A stretch of 64,000 nucleotides of DNA from Stenotrophomonas maltophilia (lineage in GTDB: Bacteria; Pseudomonadota; Gammaproteobacteria; Xanthomonadales; Xanthomonadaceae): positions 647,501 through 711,500 of the forward strand of contig NZ_CP106759.1 of NCBI RefSeq assembly GCF_025642255.1, written 5' to 3'. A program made the translations under genes and the position numbers. Under the pieces are notes generated by a model. That model did not search any database, was not told the DNA's origin, and saw nothing but the letters and a program-made list of their open reading frames with translations. Positions 10,485 to 20,717 of the stretch are shown here, piece after piece. Positions within the stretch are counted from its first letter, which is position 1. Each line of letters starts with the position of its first letter.

Positions 10485-13001
10485 ATGAGCACGCATGTAC
10501 GCCGCAACCGGCGCTTGACCGGCCTGGTCCTGTCCATGGCCCTGTTGGCGGTGGCCCCGCTGGCCTGGGCGGCAGCGCCGCAGCCTGCGGCGGCCCAGGC
10601 CCAGGGGGCAAACGGCTACGAGCTGCCCTCGGCCGAGCTGCAGGCGGTGGTCGACGCCCCGCGTGCGCCCTCGCTGTACCTGTCGCCGCGCCGCGATGTG
10701 GCCGCGCTGATGCAGATGCCGTCGCTGCCGTCGATCCAGGTGGTGGCCCAGCCGGAACTGAAGCTGGCAGGCCTGCGCATCAACCCGCGCACGTTCTCCG
10801 ACAGCCGTTTCAGCTTCGGCGAGAAGCTGTGGCTGATGAGCGTGGCCGACGGCAGGGAGCGGCAGATCAGCGGCCTGCCGGGCACGCTGTCGATTGCCAG
10901 CCTGGCATGGTCGCCGGACCAGAAGTGGCTGGCCTTCAACCAGGTCGACGCCGCCAGCGGCGCCAACGAACTATGGCTGGTGGATGTGGCCGCCGGCAGC
11001 GCCCGTCGCCTGGTCGCCGGCCTGAACACGGTGATCGGCAGCGGCTACCAGTGGCTGCCGGACAGCCGTGGTCTGGTGGTGTTCACCCGCCCGGCCAACC
11101 TCGGCGCCGCCCCGGCCGCCGACGGCATTCCCACCGGCCCCGCCGTGCAGCAGACCAGCCAGGGCGGCGGCGTGGTGTCGATCCGTACCTATCAGGACCT
11201 GCTGAAGAACGAGGCCGACGCGCGCCAGTTCGACTACTACGCCACCACCCAGCCGATGGAAGTCAGCCTGGATGGCCGCACCCGCGCGATCGGCGCGGCG
11301 GGCATCTTCATGGGCTTCTCGGTGTCGCCGGATGGCCGCTTCGTGCTGCGCCAGCCGGTGCAGCGGCCGTACTCCTATGTGGTGCCGGTCAGCAGCTTCC
11401 CGCGCCGCATTGAAGTGATCGACCGTGCCAGCGGCCAACTGGTGCACACCGTGGCCGTGCGCCCGCTGGTGGAAGGCCTGCCGACCGGCAACGACGCCGA
11501 AGTGACCGGCGTGCGCGACATCAGCTGGCGCGGCGATGCCGATGCCACACTGGTCTGGGCCGAAGCCCAGGACGGTGGTGATCCGAACCGCGACGCCAAG
11601 GTGCGCGACGCGGTGCTGATGCAGGCCGCCCCGTTCGACAGGCCGCCGGTGACGCTGGCCCAGCTCGGCAGCCGTCTGGCCGGCATCAGCTGGGGCCGTG
11701 GCGACCTGGCCCTGCTCACCGAGTCGTGGTGGAAGACCCGCAGGACCAAGACCTGGTTGATTGCCCCGGACAACGCCGGTGCCGAGCCGCGCCTGCTGTG
11801 GGATCGTGATGCGCAGGACCGCTATTCCGATCCTGGCCGGCCCCAGCTGTCCAGCGACGATCGCGGCCGCTCGCTGCTGCAGACCAGCCCCGATGGTGGC
11901 AGCCTGTATCTGGTTGGTGCCGGTGCTTCGCCGGAAGGTGACCGTCCGTTCGTGGACCGCTTCGACATCGCCAGCGGAAAGGCCATCCGCCTGTTCCACT
12001 CGCAGGCGCCGAACTATTCGGTGCCGGTGGCATTGCTGGACAACCAGGGCAGCTCGCTGCTGCTGAGCCGTGAAAGCCCGGACGAGCCGACCAACTTCCA
12101 TGTGCAGTCGCTCACCGATGCCGGCGCGGCATCGCGCGCGCTGACCCACTTCCCGCATCCGCTGCCGCAGCTCAAGGGCGTGCAGAAGGAGCAGATCCGC
12201 TACAAGCGTGCCGACGGCGTGGACCTCACGGCCACGCTGCTGCTGCCGCCGGGCTACGATCCCACGCGCGACGGCCCGCGCCCGCTGCTGATGTGGGCCT
12301 ACCCGGGCGAGTTCAAGAGCGCCGCGGCCGCCAGCCAGGTCACCGATTCGCCGTACCGTTTCAACGCGATCAGCTACTGGGGCCCGCAGGCCTTCCTGGC
12401 CAAGGGCTATGTGGTGCTGGCAAGTCCTTCGATGCCGATCATCGGCGAGGGCGACAAGGAACCCAACGACACCTATATCGAACAGCTGGTGGCCAATGCC
12501 CAGGCTGCGGTGGACGAAGTGGTGCGCCGTGGCGTGACCGACCGCGACCATATCGCCATCGGCGGCCATTCCTACGGTGCGTTCATGACCGCGAACCTGC
12601 TTGCGCATACGCGCCTGTTCAAGGCCGGCATCGCCCGCAGTGGTGCCTACAACCGTACGCTGACGCCGTTCGGCTTCCAGGCCGAAGAGCGCAACTACTG
12701 GCAGGCGCAGGACGTGTATCAGAAGATGGCGCCGTTCAACTATGCGGACCGGATCAAGGATCCGATCCTGTTCATTCACGGCGTGGATGACAACAATTCC
12801 GGCACCTTCCCGATGCAGAGCGAGCGCATGTTCGCCGCGGTGAAGGGACTCGGAGGGACGGCGCGCCTGGTGATGCTGCCGAACGAATCACACGCCTATC
12901 GTGCACGCGAATCGATCATGACCATGCTGGCCGAGAGCGAGCGCTGGCTGGAGCAGACCATCGGCCCGGCAGCCTCGGGCAAGGCGAAGAAGAAGCGCTG
13001 A
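10485..13001 (+). CDS. S9 family peptidase, exported (S9D glutamyl endopeptidase-like)
   Basis: An 838-residue protein. The start at 10485 (MSTHVRRNRRLTGLVLSMAL) leads a typical signal peptide ending near AAWA/AAAP, so the enzyme is periplasmic or secreted. An N-terminal beta-propeller-like region (about 60-540) precedes an alpha/beta hydrolase domain. The catalytic serine lies in GGHSYGAFM (about residue 696), the Asp in HGVDDNN (about 768) and the His in NESHAYRARES (about 801). WAYPGEFKSAAAASQV resembles plant chloroplast glutamyl endopeptidases (S9D) more than prolyl oligopeptidase. Substrate is not known. It is divergent from ahcY. Confidence 0.88.
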   Translation: MSTHVRRNRRLTGLVLSMALLAVAPLAWAAAPQPAAAQAQGANGYELPSAELQAVVDAPRAPSLYLSPRRDVAALMQMPSLPSIQVVAQPELKLAGLRINPRTFSDSRFSFGEKLWLMSVADGRERQISGLPGTLSIASLAWSPDQKWLAFNQVDAASGANELWLVDVAAGSARRLVAGLNTVIGSGYQWLPDSRGLVVFTRPANLGAAPAADGIPTGPAVQQTSQGGGVVSIRTYQDLLKNEADARQFDYYATTQPMEVSLDGRTRAIGAAGIFMGFSVSPDGRFVLRQPVQRPYSYVVPVSSFPRRIEVIDRASGQLVHTVAVRPLVEGLPTGNDAEVTGVRDISWRGDADATLVWAEAQDGGDPNRDAKVRDAVLMQAAPFDRPPVTLAQLGSRLAGISWGRGDLALLTESWWKTRRTKTWLIAPDNAGAEPRLLWDRDAQDRYSDPGRPQLSSDDRGRSLLQTSPDGGSLYLVGAGASPEGDRPFVDRFDIASGKAIRLFHSQAPNYSVPVALLDNQGSSLLLSRESPDEPTNFHVQSLTDAGAASRALTHFPHPLPQLKGVQKEQIRYKRADGVDLTATLLLPPGYDPTRDGPRPLLMWAYPGEFKSAAAASQVTDSPYRFNAISYWGPQAFLAKGYVVLASPSMPIIGEGDKEPNDTYIEQLVANAQAAVDEVVRRGVTDRDHIAIGGHSYGAFMTANLLAHTRLFKAGIARSGAYNRTLTPFGFQAEERNYWQAQDVYQKMAPFNYADRIKDPILFIHGVDDNNSGTFPMQSERMFAAVKGLGGTARLVMLPNESHAYRARESIMTMLAESERWLEQTIGPAASGKAKKKR

Positions 13002-13013
13002 CACGTGCATGCC

Positions 13014-13037
13014 GGCGGCCCCTGCGAGGGGGCCGCC
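13014..13037 (+). terminator. GC-rich stem-loop after the S9 peptidase
   Basis: GGCGGCCCC and GGGGCCGCC pair around a TGCGA loop, 13 bases past the stop. No T-run follows, so this may stabilise the 3' end rather than terminate by itself. Confidence 0.45.
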
Positions 13038-13170
13038 CCGACGCGGTTGCATTCCACATCGGCAGCGCTGGCGTTGCATGCAGATGAAACCATTTCTGCA
13101 TCGCAGCACAGCCCCCGATCTGGGATAGGCTTGGATCCAGGATCCGTTGACCGAGGCCCGTGCGTCGCCG

Positions 13171-15882
13171 ATGAACGAGTACCGCAGCAGCATCGAGTTT
13201 GCTTCTCCCGATCTTCCGCTCCGCGATGACGTGCGCCGGCTCGGCGCGCTGGTCGGCGACCTGCTGGTCGAGCAGGTTTCGGCAACCTTCCTCGACGATG
13301 TCGAGGATGTGCGCACGCGGGCCATCGCCCGCCGCGAAAACCAGGCGCCGCTGTCGGAGCTGGCCGATGGCCTGGCCGGTCGTACGCCGCAGCAGGCCGA
13401 GACGATGGTGCGGGCATTCAGCACCTACTTCCAGGTGGTCAACATTGCCGAGCGCGTGCACCGCATCCGCCGCCGCCGCGACTACCAGCGCGCCGGTACT
13501 GCCGCGCCGCAGCCGGATGGCCTGCAGGATGCGCTGCAGCACCTGAAGGCGCAGGGCGTGACGCTGGATGAGTTGGCGCAGTGGCTGCCGCGCATCGATA
13601 TCGAACCGGTGTTCACTGCGCATCCGACCGAAGCCGTGCGCCGCGCACTGCTGGAGAAAGAGCAGCTGATGGTGGCCAGCCTGGTCGACAACCTCGACGG
13701 CCAGCGCACGCCGGGCGAGGCGGCAGCGGATGCTGCACGCTTCCGCATGGCGCTGACCGCTTCCTGGCAGACCACCGACTCCTCGCCGGTGCGGCCGACG
13801 GTCGATGACGAGCGCGAGCATGTCGGCTTCTATCTGGTGCAGGTGCTGTACCGGGTGATACCCGTGCTGTACGAATCCCTGCAGCAGGCGCTGCGTGATA
13901 CCTATGGCGAAGAACTGGCGCTGCCGCGCCTGCTGCGTTTCGGCACATGGGTGGGCGGCGACATGGACGGCAACCCGAACGTGGACGCCCGCACCATCCG
14001 CAGCACGCTCGATGCCCAGCGACAGGCAGTGCTGGGGCGCTACCAGAAGGAACTGCTGCAGCTGGCCAGCCTGCTCAGCCAGTCCACCGAGCGGGTGGGC
14101 GTGAGCGATGCGCTGCAGGCGCGCGTGTCGCACTACCAGCAGCTGTTGCCGAAGGTGCAGTCGCGCCCGCGGCACGCCGACATGCCGTACCGGCTGCTCA
14201 ACGACCGCATGCGTGCGCGCCTGCAGGCCACCCTGGACGATGCAGAGGGAGCCTATGCAGGCCCGGACGAGCTGATCGACGATCTGCAGCTGATCCTCGA
14301 CAGCCTGCGTGCCAACCGTGGCGAGCATGCCGGCGGATTCGCCGTGCAGCGACTGTTGTGGCGGGTGAAGACGTTCGGCTTCCATCTGGCGCGGCTGGAC
14401 GTGCGGCAGGAATCGAGCGTGCATGCGCGCGCGCTGGCGGCGGTGCTGGGCGGCGAAGCGGCCTGGGAAGGATTGGATCCATTGGCCCGCGCAGGCCTGC
14501 TCGGCCCACACGCCAGCGGCGAGCAGCCGCTGCCGGTGGGTGACGACGAGGGCAACCAGCGACTGGATGCGGTGTTCGCGGCGCTGGCCGACGCGCGCGC
14601 GCGGCATGGCAGCGAGGCGCTGGGCAGCTACATCATCTCGATGGCACATGATCGCAGCGATGTGCTGGCCGTGCTTGCGCTGGCGCGCCGTGGCGGATTG
14701 GCTGACGAGGACGGCGCGGTGCCGCTGGACATCGCACCGCTGTTCGAGACGGTGGACGATCTCAAGCGCGGTACCGCGACGCTGCGCGACCTGCTGGCCG
14801 ATCCGGTCTATCGCGCTCATCTGCGGGCACGCGGTGATGTGCAGATGGTGATGCTGGGTTACTCCGACAGCAGCAAGGACGGCGGCATCGCCGCCTCGCG
14901 CTGGGGCCTGCAGCGTGCGCAGGTGGAACTGCTGGACGTGGCGGCGGAGGCCGGCATCCGCCTGACCTTCTTCCACGGCCGTGGTGGTTCGATCAGCCGG
15001 GGCGGTGGCAAGACCACGCACGCGGTGGACGCGTCGCCACGTGGCAGCATCGATGGTCGCCTGCGCGTGACCGAGCAGGGCGAGGTGATCCACCGCAAGT
15101 ACGGCATCCGCGCGCTGGCGCTGCGATCGCTCGAGCAGGCCACCGGTGCGGTGCTGCGGGCCAGTCTGCGTCCGCGTGCCGCGGAACCTCGCGAGGAGGG
15201 CTGGCGACCGGTGATGGACGTGGTCGCCGCCGCCAGCAGCGAGGTCTATCGCGCCTTCGTCGGCCAGGCCGGTTTCATGGATTACTTCCGAACGGCGACG
15301 CCGATCGATGTGATCGAGCGGATGACGCTGGGTTCACGGCCGTCGCGTCGTCTCGGCCAGGATGCGGCACTGGGCAACCTGCGTGCGATCCCGTGGGTAT
15401 TCGCCTGGAGCCAGGCCCGCGCGGTGATTCCCGGCTGGTATGGCGTGGGCAGCGGCCTGCAGGCGGCGGTGGATGCCGGCCATGAACCTGTCCTGCGCGA
15501 CATGGCGCGCGACTGGCCGTTCTTCCGCACCTTCCTGGACGACATCGCAATGGTGCTGTCCAAGGGCGATATCACCATCGCCGAACAGTTCTCGCGTCTC
15601 TCCGGTGACCTGCACGGGCGCTTTTTCCCGCAGATCCAGCACGAACTGGCGCTGACCCGCCGCTGGCTGCTGGCACTGATGGACCAGCAGACCTTGCTGG
15701 AGCACGATGCGCGACTGGCGCTGTCGATCCGCCTGCGCAATCCCTATGTCGATCCGATCAGCGTGCTGCAGGTGGACCTGCTGCAGCGCTGGCGCACAAG
15801 CGGGCGGGAGGACGAAGAACTGCTGCGCGCGCTGGTGGCCTGCGTGAATGGTGTTTCGCAGGGCGTGCAGAATACCGGGTGA
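13171..15882 (+). CDS. ppc: Phosphoenolpyruvate carboxylase
   Basis: A 903-residue enzyme that makes oxaloacetate from PEP and bicarbonate, refilling the TCA cycle. The catalytic histidine region is [19 protein letters not shown]. Other signatures are [33 protein letters not shown], and [20 protein letters not shown]. The C-terminus ends [11 protein letters not shown] as in other bacterial PPCs. I chose ATG at 13171 ([16 protein letters not shown]); an in-frame TTG lies 24 bases upstream. No strong Shine-Dalgarno is visible. The long gap upstream (13002-13170) holds only the stem-loop and AT-poorer sequence. Confidence 0.97.
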   Translation: MNEYRSSIEFASPDLPLRDDVRRLGALVGDLLVEQVSATFLDDVEDVRTRAIARRENQAPLSELADGLAGRTPQQAETMVRAFSTYFQVVNIAERVHRIRRRRDYQRAGTAAPQPDGLQDALQHLKAQGVTLDELAQWLPRIDIEPVFTAHPTEAVRRALLEKEQLMVASLVDNLDGQRTPGEAAADAARFRMALTASWQTTDSSPVRPTVDDEREHVGFYLVQVLYRVIPVLYESLQQALRDTYGEELALPRLLRFGTWVGGDMDGNPNVDARTIRSTLDAQRQAVLGRYQKELLQLASLLSQSTERVGVSDALQARVSHYQQLLPKVQSRPRHADMPYRLLNDRMRARLQATLDDAEGAYAGPDELIDDLQLILDSLRANRGEHAGGFAVQRLLWRVKTFGFHLARLDVRQESSVHARALAAVLGGEAAWEGLDPLARAGLLGPHASGEQPLPVGDDEGNQRLDAVFAALADARARHGSEALGSYIISMAHDRSDVLAVLALARRGGLADEDGAVPLDIAPLFETVDDLKRGTATLRDLLADPVYRAHLRARGDVQMVMLGYSDSSKDGGIAASRWGLQRAQVELLDVAAEAGIRLTFFHGRGGSISRGGGKTTHAVDASPRGSIDGRLRVTEQGEVIHRKYGIRALALRSLEQATGAVLRASLRPRAAEPREEGWRPVMDVVAAASSEVYRAFVGQAGFMDYFRTATPIDVIERMTLGSRPSRRLGQDAALGNLRAIPWVFAWSQARAVIPGWYGVGSGLQAAVDAGHEPVLRDMARDWPFFRTFLDDIAMVLSKGDITIAEQFSRLSGDLHGRFFPQIQHELALTRRWLLALMDQQTLLEHDARLALSIRLRNPYVDPISVLQVDLLQRWRTSGREDEELLRALVACVNGVSQGVQNTG

Positions 15883-15887
15883 GTGCA

Positions 15888-15944
15888 TCCGCCGGGCATG
15901 GCCCGGCGCTACCCGCTTCGGTGGGTGCGGGGCTTGCCCCGCAC
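15888..15944. repeat. SMAG-like repeat and a second GTGCGGGG hairpin
   Basis: 15888-15912 is a GCCGGGCATGGCCCGGC hairpin ending in CTAC (reverse-oriented GTAG). 15925-15944 is a separate perfect palindromic hairpin, GTGCGGGGC-TT-GCCCCGCAC. They sit between the convergent ppc and thioesterase genes and can serve as a bidirectional transcript end. Confidence 0.6.
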
Positions 15945-15948
15945 GCTC

Positions 15949-16455
15949 TCATTCTTCAGGCGAAGGCGGATTGGACGCCAGCAGTTCCAGGTGCCGTTGC
16001 TCCATTTCCTGCCGCAGCTGGCGCCGGATCAGCGCGGCGGCCTGCCGGCGCTTTTCGTCCGAACTGGCGGGCTGCAGCGGGGGGACAGGCGTTGGCCGCC
16101 CCTCTTCGTCCACCGCCACCATGGTGAAGAAACAGCTGTTGGCGTGGCGCACGCTGCGCTTGAGGATGTCCTCGGCCACCACCTTGATGCCGATCTCCAT
16201 CGACGAGGTGCCGGTGTAGTTCACCGAGGCCAGGAACGTCACCAGTTCGCCCACCGCGATCGGTTGGCGGAACATCACCTGGTCCACCGACAGGGTGACC
16301 ACGTAGCTGCCGGCGTAGCGGCTGGCACAGGCGTAGGCAACCTGGTCGAGCAGGCGCAGGATTGCGCCGCCGTGGACCTTGCCGGAGAAGTTGGCCATCT
16401 CCGGCGACATCAGCACGGTCATGGACAGCTGGTGGGTTTTGAGTTCGGTCGACAT
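15949..16455 (-). CDS. Acyl-CoA thioesterase (YciA-like hotdog fold)
   Basis: A 168-residue protein starting MSTELKTHQLSMTVLMSPEM. The hotdog signature GKVHGGAILRLLDQVAYAC, with the catalytic-type aspartate of this family, is near residues 26-44. VTLSVDQVMFRQPIAVGELV and TSSMEIGIKVVAED follow. These enzymes release free CoA and a fatty acid from acyl-CoAs. The C-terminal 40 residues are charged and helical. The start at 16453-16455 was chosen because the open frame upstream runs into SMAG repeat sequence. Confidence 0.87.
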   Translation of the reverse strand: MSTELKTHQLSMTVLMSPEMANFSGKVHGGAILRLLDQVAYACASRYAGSYVVTLSVDQVMFRQPIAVGELVTFLASVNYTGTSSMEIGIKVVAEDILKRSVRHANSCFFTMVAVDEEGRPTPVPPLQPASSDEKRRQAAALIRRQLRQEMEQRHLELLASNPPSPEE

Positions 16456-16486
16456 GCACCGATTGTATCGGCGTGGCGCAGCTCGT

Positions 16487-16556
16487 GTAGAGCCGAGCCC
16501 GTGCTCGGCTGCTCTCGGCGCAGGCAAAAGAAAGCCGAGCATGGGCTCGGCTCTAC
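16487..16556. repeat. Inverted pair of SMAG repeats (GTAGAGCCGAGC type)
   Basis: 16487-16514 begins GTAGAGCCGAGC and pairs with GCTCGGCT; 16533-16556 carries the same hairpin in the other direction and ends GGCTCTAC. The two units can also pair with each other over their full length. This is the clearest SMAG dimer in the window. It lies between the thioesterase promoter side and the metK terminator. Confidence 0.8.
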
Positions 16557-16564
16557 AGAAAGCA

Positions 16565-16588
16565 GAAGGGCCGCTTGCGCGGCCCTTC
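16565..16588 (-). terminator. Intrinsic terminator of metK
   Basis: GAAGGGCCGC and GCGGCCCTTC form a perfect 10-bp stem around a four-base loop, starting eight bases beyond the metK stop. On the metK strand the stem is followed by TGCTTTCT. Confidence 0.75.
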
Positions 16589-16595
16589 GTGTTTC

Positions 16596-17807
16596 TTACT
16601 TCAGCTTCGCATCGGCGCGCAGGGCGGCGGCACGATCGGTCTTCTCCCAGGAGAAGGCCGTGGCGTTGACCGTCTCGCCGGCACCGTTGAGGTAGCTGAA
16701 CTCCTTCGGCTTGCGGCCGAAGTGGCCATAGGCCGCAGTCTGCTGGTACATCGGGTGGATCAGGTCCAGCATCTTGATGATGCCGTACGGGCGCAGGTCG
16801 AAGTGCTTGCGGATCAGCTTCTCGATCTTGTCGTCGCTGATCTTGCCGGTGCCGAAGGTGGTGACCGAGATCGAAGTCGGCTCGGCCACGCCGATGGCGT
16901 AGGAGACCTGCACTTCGCAGCGGTCGGCCAGGCCGGCGGCAACCACGTTCTTGGCGACGTAGCGGGCAGCGTAGGCGGCCGAGCGGTCAACCTTGGACGG
17001 ATCCTTGCCGGAGAACGCGCCGCCACCGTGACGGGCCCAGCCGCCGTAGGTGTCGACGATGATCTTGCGGCCGGTCAGGCCGCAGTCGCCCACCGGGCCG
17101 CCGATCTCGAACTTGCCGGTCGGGTTGATGTGGAACTTGGTGCCCTTGTGCAGCCACTTGGCCGGCAGCACCGGCTTAATGATCTCTTCGCGGACGGCCT
17201 CGATCAGGTCCTTCTGCTTGATGCCCGGGGCGTGCTGGGTGGACAGCACCACCGCGTCGATGGCGGCCACTTCGCCGTTCTCGTAGCGCAGGGTGACCTG
17301 GCTCTTGGCGTCCGGGCGCAGCCACGACAGCGGCGAGTTCTTCTTCTTGCGGATCTTGGCCTGCTGCTCGACCAGGCGGTGCGACAGGTGGATCGCGGCC
17401 GGCATGTAGCTGTCGGTCTCGTTGGTGGCGTAGCCGAACATCAGGCCCTGGTCGCCCGCGCCCATTTCTTCCGGCTTCTTGCGGTCCACGCCCTGGGCGA
17501 TGTGCGGCGACTGCTTGCCGATCAGGTTCAGCACGCCGCAGGTGGCGCCGTCGAAGCCGACGTCGGAGCTGTCATAGCCGATGTCCAGGATGACCTTGCG
17601 GGTCAGCGCTTCGAGGTCGATCCAGGCGCTGGTGGTGATCTCACCGGCAACAATGGCCACACCGGTCTTGACCATGGTCTCGCAGGCCACGCGGGCGCGC
17701 TGGTCCTGGGTCAGGATCGCGTCCAGCACCGCGTCGGAGATCTGGTCGGCAATCTTGTCCGGATGGCCTTCGGAGACCGATTCGGAGGTGAACAGGTAGC
17801 TGGACAT
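16596..17807 (-). CDS. metK: S-adenosylmethionine synthetase
   Basis: A 403-residue enzyme making SAM from methionine and ATP. The start at 17805-17807 gives [20 protein letters not shown]. Signatures are [19 protein letters not shown], the hexapeptide [12 protein letters not shown] near residue 118, and the P-loop-like [19 protein letters not shown] near 265. The C-terminus ends [18 protein letters not shown]. An open frame continues far upstream of the ATG but overlaps the acyltransferase gene on the opposite strand and is not coding. I looked for a SAM riboswitch in the short leader and saw none. Confidence 0.98.
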   Translation of the reverse strand: MSSYLFTSESVSEGHPDKIADQISDAVLDAILTQDQRARVACETMVKTGVAIVAGEITTSAWIDLEALTRKVILDIGYDSSDVGFDGATCGVLNLIGKQSPHIAQGVDRKKPEEMGAGDQGLMFGYATNETDSYMPAAIHLSHRLVEQQAKIRKKKNSPLSWLRPDAKSQVTLRYENGEVAAIDAVVLSTQHAPGIKQKDLIEAVREEIIKPVLPAKWLHKGTKFHINPTGKFEIGGPVGDCGLTGRKIIVDTYGGWARHGGGAFSGKDPSKVDRSAAYAARYVAKNVVAAGLADRCEVQVSYAIGVAEPTSISVTTFGTGKISDDKIEKLIRKHFDLRPYGIIKMLDLIHPMYQQTAAYGHFGRKPKEFSYLNGAGETVNATAFSWEKTDRAAALRADAKLK

Positions 17808-18143
17808 CAGGCTTAATATCCCTTGATTCGGATGGAAAGATGGGCGCGCATCATACACGGGGTGCGCCGCCTGTGCATTGTGAACCCGTACGGGTTGCCG
17901 GTGGTTAAGGTGACGTGCCCTCTGGCACAAGGCTTGGCGGGCGTCTGCAGGACACGGTGCGCAGGCAGTGTTCCACTGGCGTGCCCATTGCCGCAAGGCC
18001 GTGTTGCGGGGGGGAAGGGGCGGTTCCGGCGTTGCCGGAGCGGGACCGGCCGTCATCGTTCTGCCCCGAAACCGCCATCTGCCTGCCGCGTGCCAGGCGC
18101 AGGCTGTCGGCCAATCCGGCCGCCGGGTATCAGTGAGCACGCC
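17808..18143. other. Intergenic region between divergent metK and the OlsF-like gene
   Basis: This 336-base gap must hold both promoters. The only clear structure is a perfect 14-bp palindrome, AACCCGTACGGGTT, at 17883-17896, which could be an operator. A GTTGCGGGGGGGAAGGGG stretch near 18001-18020 is purine-rich. No convincing open reading frame was found. Confidence 0.4.
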
Positions 18144-19853
18144 ATGCAGGAACTCGAACAGCGTCTGCAGCAACGCTTTCCGGAGTGGTTCCACGGCCGC
18201 CGCGGCCAGCTCGCGCGGCCACTGCTGCGCAGTGTCGGTCGCTGGTCGCGGCTGGACCGGGTGGAGGACTTCCTGCGGCGCAACGCGGACGTGCGCGGAT
18301 TCGGCTTCGTGGCCGCCGGACTGGAGTTCCTGGACGGCCAGTACCAGGTGGATCCGGCCGCCCTGGCTCGCATTCCGGCCACGGGCCGTCTGCTGATCGT
18401 GGCCAATCATCCTTCCGGTGCACTCGACGCGCTGGCGCTGCTGGACGCGGTCGGCCGCATCCGCCGCGATGTGCGGATCGTGGCCAACGATCTGCTGGGC
18501 GCCATCGGCCCCCTGCAGGACCTGCTGCTGCCGGTCCGCATCCTCGGCGGCAAGGTCCAGCGCGGCAGCCTGCAGGCGGTGGAGCAGGCGCTGGCCGCCG
18601 AGCAGTGCGTGATCGTGTTTCCGGCCGGCGAGGTATCCCGGCTGTCGTTGCGCGGCATCCGTGATGGTCGCTGGCAGCGCGGGTTCGTCAGGTTCGCCCG
18701 GGCCGCCGGCGCCCCGGTGTTGCCGGTGAGGGTGGAGGCACGCAATTCGGCCCTGTTCTACGGCGCCTCGACCCTGTTCAAGCCAGCCGGCACCGCGCTG
18801 CTGGCGCGCGAGATGTTCGCGCGGCGTGGTCGGCCGCTGCGGTTGCGCGTCGGTGAACCGATGCAGCTGGGACAGGGCGACCCGGGCGAACAGCTGCTGG
18901 CGGTACGGCGCGCGGTGTATGCGCTGGGCCGCGACCTGCGCCCCGGCGAGACTGCCGGTGCCGGCCCCGAACCACTGGCCGCACCGGTGCCGCCGTCGCA
19001 GGTGGCGGCCGCCATCGCTGGCGCTGTCCGGCTCGGACAGACCGCCGACGGCAAGCAGATCCTGCTGGCCAGTTGCAGCGCCGACTCGCCGCTGCTGCTG
19101 GAACTGGGACGCCTGCGCGAGCTGACGTTCCGCCAGGTGGGCGAGGGTACCGGCCACAGCCGCGACCTGGACGCCTTCGATCCGCAGTACGAGCACATCG
19201 TGATCTGGGACGCTGCCGCGCAGCGCATCGCGGGCGCGTACCGCATCATGCGGGGCGCGCACGCGCTGGCCCGGCGCGGACTGGCAGGGCTCTACAGCGC
19301 GTCGCTGTTCCGCTATTCCGACGATGCCATCACCCATATCGCCGAGGGGCTGGAGCTGGGCCGCAGCTTCGTGGTGCCCGATTACTGGGGCAGCCGCAGC
19401 CTGGACTACCTGTGGCAGGGAATCGGCGCCTACCTGCAGTGCCGGCCCGGCATCCGCTACCTGTTCGGTGCGGTATCGATCAGTGCGGCGCTGCCGCGCG
19501 ATGCGCGCGAGCAACTGGTGGCCTACTACCAGCGCTACTACGGCGGCATCGCCGGCCTGGCCGAGTCGAACCGGCCCTTCCAGTACTTCGCGGCACCGCC
19601 CAGTTTCGGCGAACTGGATGCGGGCGCAGCCTTCGATGTCCTGAGGGCCAACCTGGCCGCACTCGGGACCGGCGTGCCGACCCTGTACCGCCAGTACACC
19701 GACCTGTGCGAGCCCGGTGGCGCGCGCTTCCTTGCGTTCGGTGTCGACCCGGCGTTCAGCGACTCGATCGACGGTCTGATCGAGGTGGACCTGTGCGCGA
19801 TCCGACCGCACAAGCGCAAGCGCTACCTGCGTGATGCCGGAGCGCAGGCATGA
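18144..19853 (+). CDS. Two-domain lipid acyltransferase, OlsF-like (PlsC-type plus GNAT-type)
   Basis: A 569-residue protein starting [20 protein letters not shown]. The N-terminal half (about 60-300) is a PlsC-type acyltransferase: ANHPSGALD (His89, Asp95), a [20 protein letters not shown] segment and FPAGEVSR. The C-terminal half (about 320-540) is an OlsB-like GNAT domain: [50 protein letters not shown]. This domain order is that of OlsF, which forms ornithine lipids by N-acylating then O-acylating an amino acid. The substrate here is not shown by sequence. It overlaps the next gene by four bases. An alternative name in databases is hemolysin-like acyltransferase. Confidence 0.75.
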   Translation: MQELEQRLQQRFPEWFHGRRGQLARPLLRSVGRWSRLDRVEDFLRRNADVRGFGFVAAGLEFLDGQYQVDPAALARIPATGRLLIVANHPSGALDALALLDAVGRIRRDVRIVANDLLGAIGPLQDLLLPVRILGGKVQRGSLQAVEQALAAEQCVIVFPAGEVSRLSLRGIRDGRWQRGFVRFARAAGAPVLPVRVEARNSALFYGASTLFKPAGTALLAREMFARRGRPLRLRVGEPMQLGQGDPGEQLLAVRRAVYALGRDLRPGETAGAGPEPLAAPVPPSQVAAAIAGAVRLGQTADGKQILLASCSADSPLLLELGRLRELTFRQVGEGTGHSRDLDAFDPQYEHIVIWDAAAQRIAGAYRIMRGAHALARRGLAGLYSASLFRYSDDAITHIAEGLELGRSFVVPDYWGSRSLDYLWQGIGAYLQCRPGIRYLFGAVSISAALPRDAREQLVAYYQRYYGGIAGLAESNRPFQYFAAPPSFGELDAGAAFDVLRANLAALGTGVPTLYRQYTDLCEPGGARFLAFGVDPAFSDSIDGLIEVDLCAIRPHKRKRYLRDAGAQA

Positions 19854-20653
19854 GCGCGCTGGCGACGTTGTCGCCACACCGTCGCGCCGTGTTCGTCTCC
19901 GACGTGCATCTGGGGTCGCGCCATTGCCATGCGGCCGAACTGGCCGTGTTTCTCGCCCAGCTGCGCTGTGAACGGTTGTACCTGGTCGGTGACATCATCG
20001 ACCTGTGGTGGATGGCGCATCACCGCGCCAACTGGCGGCAGTCGCACAGCGACGTCATCCAGGCGCTGCATGCACTGCGTCGCAACGGTACCGAGATCAT
20101 CTACATCCCCGGCAATCACGATGCCTCGCTGCGCCATGTCTGCGGGCTGATGCTGCCGGCGATGCAGGTGCGCCGTCGCGCGATCCACGTGACCGCCGAC
20201 GGGCGACGGTTGCTGGTCGCCCATGGTGACGACTACGACGGTGTCACCCATTTCGGCGGCCTGCAGGAAAAGTTCGGCGACTGGCTGTACTACCGCATCC
20301 TGACCGGCAACCAGGCGCTCAACGCGGTACGCCGCCGGCTGGGCATGCGCTACTGGTCGCTGTCGGAATTCCTCAAGAAGCGCAGTGGTGCGGCCGAGCG
20401 CTACATCGAGCGCTTCGTGCAGGCCGGGCTGGACGACGTGCGCCGGCGCGGCCTGGACGGCATCATCTGCGGGCACATCCACCGTGCGGCGCTGGTCGAG
20501 CGCGATGGCCTGGTCTACGCCAACGACGGCGACTGGGTGGAGAGCCTGACCGCGCTGGCCGAAGATCATGACGGCGCGCTGCGCCTGCTCGATCACCATG
20601 GGCGGACGCTGGTGGAGCTGCCCGGCGCAGCCCGGCGCGCGGCGGCTGCCTGA
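19850..20653 (+). CDS. UDP-2,3-diacylglucosamine diphosphatase-like metallophosphoesterase (LpxH-related)
   Basis: A 267-residue protein with the calcineurin-like metal site: [11 protein letters not shown] (Asp18, His20), [26 protein letters not shown] and [10 protein letters not shown]. LpxH removes UMP from UDP-diacylglucosamine in lipid A synthesis. This copy is of the longer variety with [20 protein letters not shown] and is probably a paralogue, since it is tied by an ATGA overlap to the OlsF-like acyltransferase rather than to lpx genes. The likely substrate is a lipid or nucleotide-lipid phosphate ester. Confidence 0.78.
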   Translation: MSALATLSPHRRAVFVSDVHLGSRHCHAAELAVFLAQLRCERLYLVGDIIDLWWMAHHRANWRQSHSDVIQALHALRRNGTEIIYIPGNHDASLRHVCGLMLPAMQVRRRAIHVTADGRRLLVAHGDDYDGVTHFGGLQEKFGDWLYYRILTGNQALNAVRRRLGMRYWSLSEFLKKRSGAAERYIERFVQAGLDDVRRRGLDGIICGHIHRAALVERDGLVYANDGDWVESLTALAEDHDGALRLLDHHGRTLVELPGAARRAAAA

Positions 20654-20717
20654 GCCCAGCGGCACCGGCCACCGTCCGGGCTCTGCTGTCGCCCGGCAAA
20701 GCCGTTAGCATCGGGCC

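Noticed and set aside
17808..17880. SAM riboswitch before metK
   Set aside because: No SAM-I, SAM-II or SAM/SAH core could be traced in the short leader.
17808..19877. N-terminal extension of metK to about 1093 residues
   Set aside because: MetK homology begins exactly at [11 protein letters not shown]; the extension is antisense to the acyltransferase gene.
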